This document shows, in pieces, positions 1 to 10,400 of a stretch of 64,000 bases of DNA. Both the position numbers and the translations under genes were made by a program. The stretch lies in the NCBI GenBank assembly GCA_017938315.1, contig JAGBBV010000013.1, positions 62,001 to 126,000 of the forward strand, given 5' to 3'. Numbering within the stretch: the first letter of the stretch is position 1; every line of letters begins with the position of its first letter. Source of the stretch: Lachnospiraceae bacterium. GTDB taxonomy: Bacteria > Bacillota > Clostridia > Lachnospirales > Lachnospiraceae. The notes beneath the pieces were generated by a model. That model was not told the origin of the DNA. It was given only the letters and a program-made list of their open reading frames with translations, and searched no databases.

Positions 1-192
1 AATCTGCTTATCATGGAGGACTATCTTCCTGTTATCGGGGAGGTAGACGGATACGTGGAAATCATTTTTGATGATGAAACCATCAAACTGGAAAATATCC
101 ACGGATATTATATGCACAAGAAGAACAAGTTTTCACTGCTGGTAGAACGTGCAAGCGGTGAGCTGGAGAAAACCTATGGACGAATTAATTAA
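1..192 (+). CDS. C-terminal end of an unidentified protein (5' cut by window)
   Basis: The first reading frame is open from base 1 and stops with TAA at 190-192, leaving the last 63 residues of a protein whose start lies outside the window. The fragment is mixed alpha/beta in character, acidic (IIFDDETIKLENIHGYY), with no membrane segment or recognisable motif, so I assign no function. The next gene starts inside it (ATG at 176, 17 bp overlap), which strongly suggests translational coupling and membership of the same operon as the large surface protein downstream. Confidence 0.7.
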   Translation, partial: NLLIMEDYLPVIGEVDGYVEIIFDDETIKLENIHGYYMHKKNKFSLLVERASGELEKTYGRIN

Positions 193-721
193 ACAGCTGA
201 TATTGCTGAAATCAACAGTGATTATAGCAGCAGTAGGTACTGTTATCATTGCATTTATGCTTTGGTTATGTTGTCGCAAATTTAAGTGGACAGGGAAAAC
301 AACCAGGATCATTGGCTTCTTTTATGACGCCACCATGTTAGATTCTGTTACCCTTGCCATTTGTATGCTGAAATTTTTCCTTGTTATTTCTCTTTTCTTT
401 AACAAGGGAAGAATTGAACTAATCCATATCCTGTTTTTCGGAGTGTTGGTTTTGGCGTACAATATTTGCCGCCGGAAAATAAAAGAAGTATTCGTTAGTT
501 TATTTAACGGAGTGGTTATTATGGGCGTATTGTATGTGGCAAACTTTTTGCTTTCCTACTTAAGGGAAATCTTATTTGATAAAAAAATCGCCGTAGCGCT
601 GGTGTTTTTGTCTATTTTCCTGTTGCTATATACCCTTTACGATATTGCAAGCTGTGTGCTCAGCATCGTAAGTGACAAGCGGCCTATAGAACCGAAAGAT
701 GCTAAAGGAGAGACTGCATGA
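176..721 (+). CDS. Multi-pass membrane protein of unknown function, 181 aa
   Basis: Start chosen at ATG 176 (MDELIKQLILL) because a GGAG lies just upstream within the preceding gene; the longer frame from 149 has no such support. The protein is very hydrophobic, with about four to five predicted membrane segments (roughly residues 12-34, 52-75, 84-100, 108-130 and 138-162) and a short charged tail (RPIEPKDAKGE). Its stop overlaps the next start as ATGA at 718-721. I do not recognise the family. Position between a truncated upstream gene and two single-anchor proteins suggests it is a membrane partner in the assembly or display of the giant surface protein, which is inference from context only. 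Confidence 0.75.
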   Translation: MDELIKQLILLKSTVIIAAVGTVIIAFMLWLCCRKFKWTGKTTRIIGFFYDATMLDSVTLAICMLKFFLVISLFFNKGRIELIHILFFGVLVLAYNICRRKIKEVFVSLFNGVVIMGVLYVANFLLSYLREILFDKKIAVALVFLSIFLLLYTLYDIASCVLSIVSDKRPIEPKDAKGETA

Positions 722-1443
722 GAAGACGCAGAAAACCAATGAAAGCCATCACCATGTTACAGATTGGTATGGCAGGTGTTTTATTGATATGCTTAGTACT
801 GCTGATGGTATGGTATACAGACGGACTTACCAGTTTTAAACCCAATGCAGGCACGTATCAATATGTAGCCGGATTAAAAATCGATTATAAGGATAATGCT
901 GTTTACCGCAGTAAAGACGGAAAAGTAGAGGTTTCCGACAAGGAAACGTCCGGTGAAACTGCAGGCGCCCCTATTTTGTATGAAGGGGAAAGGAAAATTA
1001 CATTATCAAACAATATGCTTTTGATGGTGCCAAAGCAGGGGACCGCACTTAAGAAGGTGAACTGTTTTACTACCATTACGGAAAGAGATGGTCTCAGTAC
1101 CCTTACCCTGGATAAGAAAAAAGCACAGGTATTTGGCGGTTTCCTTTATGATGGGGAGGATACCTATATTTTCTTAGAGAAAACTACCTTGGCAATCGGG
1201 GCAAAGACTGTGGAACTGGATCCTCTTTCTTATGCCACTGTCAACTATCAGCAGCATGTGGAATATCACAACAGTGCTGATAACAAACATGAACTAATTG
1301 CCCTTGCCAACACGGATGTTACCGCTAAGGCAGAGAGCGGCTATGTGATTGATTTGGGAAAAGATACCATTGAAATGGGACAGGGTGAAGCAATTCTTTA
1401 CTCGGCAGTAGAGACTGTAGCAAATATTGATATGGAGAAATAA
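718..1443 (+). CDS. Single-anchor extracytoplasmic protein of unknown function, 241 aa
   Basis: An Arg/Lys-rich N-terminus (MRRRRKPMK) followed by one hydrophobic segment (about residues 12-31) gives a type II anchor; the remaining ~205 residues are predicted outside the cell and look beta-rich, with many short strands separated by charged turns. No catalytic motif is seen. The start overlaps the previous stop (ATGA) and the stop is 3 bp before the giant gene, so three genes are tightly co-transcribed. The short beta-rich ectodomain next to a huge beta-repeat protein may be an accessory subunit, but this is only contextual inference. Confidence 0.72.
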   Translation: MRRRRKPMKAITMLQIGMAGVLLICLVLLMVWYTDGLTSFKPNAGTYQYVAGLKIDYKDNAVYRSKDGKVEVSDKETSGETAGAPILYEGERKITLSNNMLLMVPKQGTALKKVNCFTTITERDGLSTLTLDKKKAQVFGGFLYDGEDTYIFLEKTTLAIGAKTVELDPLSYATVNYQQHVEYHNSADNKHELIALANTDVTAKAESGYVIDLGKDTIEMGQGEAILYSAVETVANIDMEK

Positions 1444-1446
1444 TTC

Positions 1447-4400
1447 ATGAAAAAAATTTGGTTGGGTATTGGTGCGATTGTCATCATTATTCTGTTATTA
1501 CTGCAAACAAGATTTACAGAATTCTTAAGACTGGACAATAGTGGATATGCTGTGGAAACCGGTAAGGTGAAGCAGCTTCTTTTAGCTGACCCTAATGAAG
1601 AAGAATTTGTGGGAGAAGATGTTCCCCTTACAGCCTTCGAAGCTTTGGAATATGTGTATCAGCGTGGTAATTCCTATTATTTAGGCGAAAAGAAAAAGAC
1701 AGAAATTGACATGGATTTCCCTATGTTAATCAGCGACGGTGCAGGTGTAATGTTCACAGACAATGAAAGCATCTTATTTGACGTGGAATTTGAGGAATAT
1801 GAAACCTACCGCGGATTAATGATGAGTGATAAGGTGGCATACAACCCCGGCGGAGAAAGAGCCGATGCCAATGAATACTTATTTGCACAGATGTCCAACG
1901 GTTTATACACCAACTTAACCCCCATGACCTTTGAAGATAATGGGGAACTTAGAGAAGTGACCATGAACAGTTTTATCTGTTTTAGGGAAAATTACTTCAC
2001 ATATATGGAACCGGTGAATGGTATTAGCGTATACCAGAGATGTAACCGGATTGCAGAAGATGATATTATCACAATTAATGAAGAAGAATATACTTACCGT
2101 GATTTGTTATTACTGTTAAATGCACTCTCTGAGAGAAAAGAGAGAACTTATCCTACTGTTTCCCCCGAGATCCCTGAGGTGGAAATCCCTGAAGTAGAGA
2201 TTGCGGAAAAAGAAGAAGCAGCTCCGGATGCCTTGGTGGAAGAAGAAGTAGAAGAGTCTGAGGAGGAAGAAGAGGAAGCGGAAGCAGAAGAAGAGGAAGA
2301 CGATACAAAACAGAAGGAAAAGAAACAAAGTACGTCCAAGAAGACTTCAACTGTCAAGAAGAACCCTTCCAAAAAAAGTTCTTCTTCTAAAGGAAGCAGC
2401 AAGGGAAGCAAGCAGCAGGGCAGCATGGGCGTGCGTCCTGACAGTGCAAGACCTGATAAAGTGACAGGCGATAAGGCTGAAAAACCGGTAGAAAATTATG
2501 TAAAACCCACTGTTACCGTACATGATATCAGAGCAGGGGTTTACCGTGTCATGGTGGATGTGTCGGTGGACGACCCTGCCGCCAGATTAAATACCTTAAG
2601 AAAAGTACAGTTTGAGTTTTATGAAGTGGCTGATGACGGAACGGAAACCCTGGTATACCGTACCTATACGGGTGCAGGTTCCAATAAAACAGTAGAGGGT
2701 GGTAACGGTGCCATCAAGCCGGATACCACATACCGTGTGAACGTGTACTATACCTATTACGATGAATACAATGACAGCATCGTAGAAACCCTTATGGACC
2801 TTCCCGGCGGTGGCCTTATTACTACTAGGCCCAGAAGTGAGTTAGGCAAAGTAGTATTTAAAACGGGAACAGAAGGCGGTATCAATTATATGGATATCCC
2901 TTACTATTATGATAATAAATTGGTGCTCACCTCCGTGGCATATGATCCCGATCCGGCTCTTACCGATCCGGAGGCTGTCTATGCCATTGACAACGCGGCA
3001 GGTCTCACCATAGACATAAAGGGTGTTACAGACCCTGGTTTCCAGATTAACAGCAAAGTAGATAACATGGCACTTGGGAACATTAAAAGAGGGGTACTTA
3101 CCGATGTATCCTCCACTTCTGCACTGAAGCCAAACAGCTCTTACACCTATGAGATTAAGGCAAAAGACTTTGGCGGATTTGATATTGTGCTGGAAAATCA
3201 TACAGGAGCTTTTGATACCTGTAAGGCCCGCCCTCAGGCAACCCTTACCATTGACAAAAACGAAATTGCAAACTTTGAGATAGATGCAGCCATGATAGAT
3301 CCGGAGAATTCTGCCATCCCAGCAGAAGGAAGCTCTGACTATGATGTCTACCTTGTTATTGCCACAAAACAATACAATATGCCCGGTGGCTTTACCTGGG
3401 AGGACTGTGAAGACTATCTGGCAAACGGAAGAACATTCGCAGATGAAGAAAACGGCGTGGAAGAAGGAAAAGTCCACTATGTTTACAAATTTGCTGCAAA
3501 TGAAATTGTGAAAAACGGAAAGATTGACTTATCCCAAAAGGTAAGCATTGACAGCCTTGATTTAAATACAAAATACAATGCGTATTTACTGGCAGATTTT
3601 GACTTAAATAATAAGAGAGGTCCCCAGAGACATGAGGAGGTTGCATTCTTAAAGTTTACCTCTGCATCTCTATCCTCCCTTGGAAATATCTATGTAAAAG
3701 TGGATATTGCCGACATTAACGCGCACAGTGCAATCATTGACTTTTCATTAAATGATACCAGGACTAATAAAGTCCTGACAGAACTGCTCAGCAGCGTGAC
3801 CTTTAATATCACTCCTATCGGCGGTGAAAATCCGGATGCGTTTATTACCTTTAACTCTGATGATATGACGCATTTTACAGGTTGGTATGTGGACAGCAAC
3901 GGCGACCGTGTCAGGGATGAAAACCTTTTGATGAGCATTAGAATGGATGAAGACTGCTTTGATGAGACATTGGGCGGTCATCCGCTTACAAGTATGACCG
4001 AGTACCAAATCGTTCCGGATATCAAGGCGACTTACCCGGCTACAAACGGTAAAGAATATGATATGAAAGTGGTGTTGACGACATCCAAGTTCAAAACCAT
4101 GCGTGAGCCTGCAAAGGTCATCATTGAAAATGACCTCTTTGCAGCAGGAACGCTGCGCTTTAACGTGAAGGTGGAAGATCCGGATAATGCCATTACCGGT
4201 AATTCCGGTCACGTGGTAGTCATGAACGTATATGACTCTAACAGAAACTTCATTAAGGCAGTGCGTATTCCTAAAAATACAGAAGATTTTATTTACCAGG
4301 AGATTAAAGGACTTGATCCTGCCAAGAAGTATTTCTTAAACTTCGTGGCGGTAGAGTACAATGAAGGCTATAGTAATGCAACCTTTGAGAGTAATAAGGT

Positions 4401-7400
4401 AATCTATACCCATATGGTGGATCAATCCCTGGATATTTCCGGTACCTTAAAGCTGCAAAATATGGAAGCGGGTATTCAAAAGAATGAACTGGTTGCTAAC
4501 ACGAAAGTAACCATTAATGACCCTACCCGTATTTTAAATAAGGAATTGCCTTATTATATTTCCATTGAAAAGAATGGGGTAAATATTACAGACAGCTACG
4601 GAAGCAATAAAACCTGTATCATTGACTATGAATATGATGCCCGTCATGTGATCACCAAGGATCATCCCTATACGGTGGAAAAGGGAAATAACACCTACAA
4701 GATGACCTTGTATATCAAGTACAACGGCAATGATTTGATACTGGATACCTTAACCTTTAATTCAGAAGATGTGGTAATTGGTATTTCCTCTGCCCAGCAG
4801 TTTATGCAGGTGATGAAGGATACCGGTGGCAAGGGAAGATTTGTCATTACGGACAACATTGACCTTGGAACTACCAATACCGTATATAAGGTGAACGGAA
4901 AAGATGTAAAGCCCACCGCAGTAGTAGGTAACTTTAACGGTCAGATTGACTTCCAGGGCTATGAGCTTTCCATCAATAAAATGGGCGATGTGGCAGGTAT
5001 TTTCACAAATATCGGTCCTGATGGTGAAGTTAGTAATGCGGTATTTAACTTTAAGTCTGAAAACGGAACAAGAGTATATGATGACGGTATATTGTGCAAT
5101 TACAACTACGGGCATATCCATGACGTGATTGTCAATTATAAGGGCGGTTCCAATGTGGCGAACCAGTATTATGGTTTACTATGCCGTGTGAATGCATCCT
5201 CCGGTCTCATTGAACGTTTTGTAATCAATAATGCTCCGGAAGACGGATTATTCCCCTTTGTTGCCGATTATGAAGCCGGCCTTGTGGCAGCTAGCAATGT
5301 AGGTACCATCAGGGATGGATATGTGTATGGGGAAGATATCTATGGTGCTCCTTCCAAATCAAGGGGCGGTGCCTTAAATCTTGGTGGCATCGTAGGAAAT
5401 AATGGTACAGTAGGTAAGCTGGAAAATGTATTTTCCCTTGTAAACGTGATAGTATCACCTCCTCAGGATGCGGGCAAAGCTAATACCCAGTATGGTGCTG
5501 TGTCAGGTGCGGCAAACGGTTCCATTTCCAATGCTTACAGCGTGGGACAGTCTAAATATACCGTACCGGATTTGGCAAACAGTGAAACCTATGATGTGGA
5601 TGGTATCGGACCTGCTCTTGGTACCAACAATTCCACCAACAGAAATATTTACTATTGGAATGAACAGCAAAAGTCCTATGTAAACGGAAAGTATCAGGAA
5701 CTGATTTCCCTGGAGAGCCTTCATGACTACAACTGGCAGAAGGGCGTCCTTGATTCAGCGTTTGATGTACAGCCCGTAGAAGTAGGCTTTTATCCTCAGG
5801 TTATTATGAGCGGGGAACTTCCCGAGCAGGAACTGATTCCCTTGCCGGAACGTTCCTATGCGAATTTGATTGAAATTATGTCTGCAACGGTATTATCTTA
5901 TGCGGAGGATGGAAATTCTGCGGAAGTGGAATTCAGAATCAGCAACACCAGAAATGTGTTTGTGGAAGAGATTACCATTGACGGACTGACAGTGGTATTG
6001 GATCATAATTCAGCCACTTCGGCAGATGGTTATACTACCATCATAGGTACAGTATCTGAACCTACAAAGTTTGTCTCCGCCTATGAAATAACGGGAGCAA
6101 AATGCCAGTATAACAGCCGTACCCAGACAGTAGAATTTACACCTGCACCTCTTTTGATGGTGGATTTCTATCGTGACATCCACAATGCAGATGAGTGGTA
6201 TGAGTATGTGGTGAAGAAACCTACGGAAAATGCAAGACTTGCAAATGATATTGACTTTGCAGGAGTACAGCCCAAGTATATCCGTGTAACTTCCAACTAT
6301 ACCGGAAAGTTAAATGGCGGTAAAAAAGATGGATGTACCTACGGATATAGTCTGAAAAATATTAATTTCTCCTCAGAAAAGGATGCGTTTGTATTCTCTG
6401 CCCTGTACGGAGAGATTAACGGAGTTGTGGTGGAAGGCTTAAATCTGGGAACAGCCAAAACCCAGACGCAGGATACTACAGGCTTTGTCAGAAACTTATA
6501 CGGAAATGTAAAAAATGTTCACATGAAGGGTGTGGAGATTGGCGGAACAGATTATGTCGGTAGTCTGGTAAGCTATGCAAGATCCGGTTCGGTGATTCAG
6601 GATTGTACAGCTTCTAATGTTACCATTACCTATAGGGAACTTCCCAACACCAATACCACAGCTACTGTGGGTGGCTTGGTTGGTTGCTTATATGAGGCCA
6701 GATTGGAAAATTGCTATGTCCGCGACGTAGATATCACAGCCACAGACCTGCGTGGCTCCAGAGGTATCGGCGGTGTGATTGGCTATGCATATAGCTCTGT
6801 TATCGACTCGGCCTATGCAACCGGTGATATCACAGCCCGTTCCATGGATGTGGGCGGTATTGTGGGACAGTATGTAAGCGGTAGGGCACGTGCATGTATT
6901 AAGAATGTCATTGCCCGTGTGAATGTAACCTGTAACCAGAATGCAGTAGGCGGTTTGGTAGGTGAAATGCGTCTTACAGAATCACCGCTTACCGAGCAGA
7001 CCAACATGACCGGTATTGCATTTGGTAACGTATTTTGTTCTAATACAGACTCAGAGGATGTGTCCTATACAGTTGGCTACATGTCCGGTCACAGGGGTAC
7101 CTTCTACGGAACGGACTTCCAGCTCTTAAACGGTATTGTGGGAGCACAGAAGGATAAGAATACCTATGGTTTACTGACCTATGAACAGACTATGGATGCT
7201 TCTGTTTACACAGACGGAAGCCTGTTAAATATGGATGATTGCTATGATTATTCCGTAGTAGAAGATGGCTTTATGCCGAAGCTTTACTATGCAGACCAAA
7301 GTGGGCTTCTTCCTTTCCAGGATACTGACCAGCATATCAGTCTGGTAAAGGTTACCAACAATCTTTTGCAGGTAACTGCAATCGATGTTGATAAGGTGGC

Positions 7401-10400
7401 CAGAACCATATGGATGGATGTGGCAGGACCCGCAGGTTATACCATAACAGGAGTGAACATACCTCAATTAAAATATGAGGAAACATTAAACGGTATATTA
7501 ACCATTCCTGAAAACGGAACTGCCAGAGTGGTAGTAAAATACCTGCAGGAGACCCAGCAGGAACACTTCCTCGACAGTTACAATTTGGTAGAGATCAGTT
7601 ATCGGAAGGCAGATTCATCAGAGATAGGAAGGTCTGATTTTAGTGCCAATCCTATCCGTGTACCCCTGACTCTCTTTAAGGATATTCATAATATCCAGAC
7701 ATGGAATGAGGCATTTAGCGAAGAACATAACTGCGGTAACTACGAAAACTACCGCGTCACAAAGGACATTGACTTTGGCACACAGGAAAGCTATTTTACC
7801 AATGCCAAGGTGGGACGTTTGGTAGGTGTAGTAACGGGAAATGAAGGACAGAGAGCAAACTTAACCAACATTCAGATTAAAAAGAACAATGAAAACCTGA
7901 TTTTCCGTTTGAACAGTGAATTAAGTAACATTAACTTTACTGATTGCTCTGTAGAAACTGCCGGCAGGGATAATGTTGGCCTAATAGGTACTTCAGCAGG
8001 CCGTATTTATGATGTGAACTTTGAAAATATCAGCATTGAAAATAAGAGTGCAACCAGAAACTACGTGGGTATTATCGGCTATCAGCAGGGCGGAACCATC
8101 GGTGAATATGATGAGACAGACCCTGAAAAGGGTAAGATTGTTGCCAGAAATATTTCCGTAGGACAGCAGTATGGCTTGGTAGGTAATGCCGGTGGTATCA
8201 CAGGCTATGCAACCATGGAAACAAGCTTTGCCAATATTGAAGCAGAAAATATCAAGGTAAGAGGAACTACCCGTTTAGGCGGTATTATCGGTGCTTCCGG
8301 TAAGATTTCCATTGATGGTATCAACGCAAAGGACATCACGGTTATCGGTACCACAGAAGGACGTGTGGGTGGTATCTTAGGTGCCGGTGCTACCGGATAT
8401 ACATCGACAAACTCTGCTTACATGAAGAATATTACCTTAACCGGAACACCGGTATATGACGAAAACGGCAATATTATTTCTTCCAGTACCACCATTGGTA
8501 TTGATGAAGCCAAGGCTGCTACCAATGCAATTTATGTAGGTGGTGTGTTCGGTTATCTGGAAGCATATGGAACCGGTCATAGCGGAACCAGTGTCAACAA
8601 TAAAGAACCGATTTATGTAAATGGTATTGTAGTACAGGGATATGGCAGCCACGTAGGTGGTATCGGCGGTTATCTCTATACGATAAACAATGCCACCATT
8701 GAAAACTCGTTGATCACAACGGTAAAAGCACCTACTGCAGGAATGACTTATTTTGGTGGTATTGGTGGTAGAACCAACTATAATAACTACTACAATAAAG
8801 TAGTGAACTGTCAGGTGAAACCCACTAACTTCTCCTATGCCGGTTTGGTATCCGGATGGCAGTACAGTAGCAGTATCCATTACGCACAGGCAGAAAACAG
8901 CTCCCTGATTGCAAAGAATACCCTGGCAAACGGTGCAGAACGGCTCTACTACGGCGGAATTGCGGGATATAATGCGGCAAGTACAAACTACTGTACCGTT
9001 TATAACTGTACCATCGATGCAAGTGACGGAAATATGTCCAGAGTGGGTGGTGTGGTAGGACATTCCCAGGGAAATGTAGACAGAAGCTTCTACTATGCAG
9101 CACCTGCGGGTGCCGACGGACCTACCGCTGATGCAAAATATTATGTAAGAGGTAAAAACCTGGTAGGTGGTCTTGCCGGTGAAAACTACTATGCAAGTGG
9201 TTCCGTTACCAGAAGCTACTCCAATGCCAACGTAATCGCCACAGGAAATTATGCAGGTGGTTTATTGGGTGCTTATGAAAACGGTTACTCAAAGACAACA
9301 TTAAACGGCAGCGATCGTTTCACCTATGCAGGCTGTTCCATGAAGAATAATTATTTTGCAGGTACTGTATCTGCAGAAGGCGATTATGCAGGTGGACTTA
9401 TCGGACGTCTTGGTATGGCGTATGGTGACAAAGTGGCTGCAAATCATAAAGAGCTTGGCGGCAGAAATGCGTCTACAGAAATAGAAGGCGGCAAGAGCGG
9501 TAGCAGTTACGAAAGTGCTTATACAACCTATAACTTGATGCTTGCAGAGTCTGTTAAGTCAGCAGGTGATCATGTTTATGCTTTTGCCGGAAACTATGAT
9601 GGCTTTGAAGGAAAAGCAAATTATAATTATAATGGTAATAGTGCCGGAGCAGATGACACTACCAAGGATAAGGCAATTTATACATACATGTATGCGGGTA
9701 CCACGTTAAATGGTGTCAAATTAGATGACATGAAAAATGCAGGTGAAACCGGTTCCTACGAGGCAGCACCGGAGGGTGCAAGAAACGGCGGAACCTATCG
9801 TTATAAGCGTTTTGGAGATTATAGTGATGATAGCGGTGTAGCTAACAGAGCCAATGTGCGTATCCTTTTACCGGATGATTTGGAATATATTTTTACCACT
9901 GATGGTGATGGCGTAAAGCGCGGCGGTTACCGTGGTATGAAGTGGTTCATTTATCAAAACGGACAAAGCGGACGTGATGCAAACGGTGATATGCGAGGCG
10001 ACTTGTTCCGACTGATTACCAAGGATGTTAATTACAGTAAAGCCAATATGGGAGCAGATGACACGGCGTTCTATAAGGGATATGCTTATCTCCCTCACGC
10101 AAGAATTAACAGTGCTGCAAGTGCCATCAGCGACTGGCTCACCAAATATCAGTCCACTATGAGAATGGCATTGCCTGTTCCTCAAGGCATATTTGGAGAG
10201 AGAGTAGAAACAGTTTCAAGAACCATGAGCCTGCGTGCAAGACCTATCCAGACCTATGGTGTGCTTTACCAGTCAGACGTTGATAAGATAACGGTAGAGT
10301 TTAGTGAAGACTTATTATCCGGCGGATATTTCATCCTGTATTGTGGCGGTGAAATCGTAGACCATCAGCTGATTAATAAGCGTGCATACTCATACACCTA

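Noticed and set aside
8437-9063. Long reverse frame inside the giant surface-protein gene
   Set aside because: Antisense shadow of GLUG repeat coding; Cys/Ile-rich composition, no ribosome binding site.
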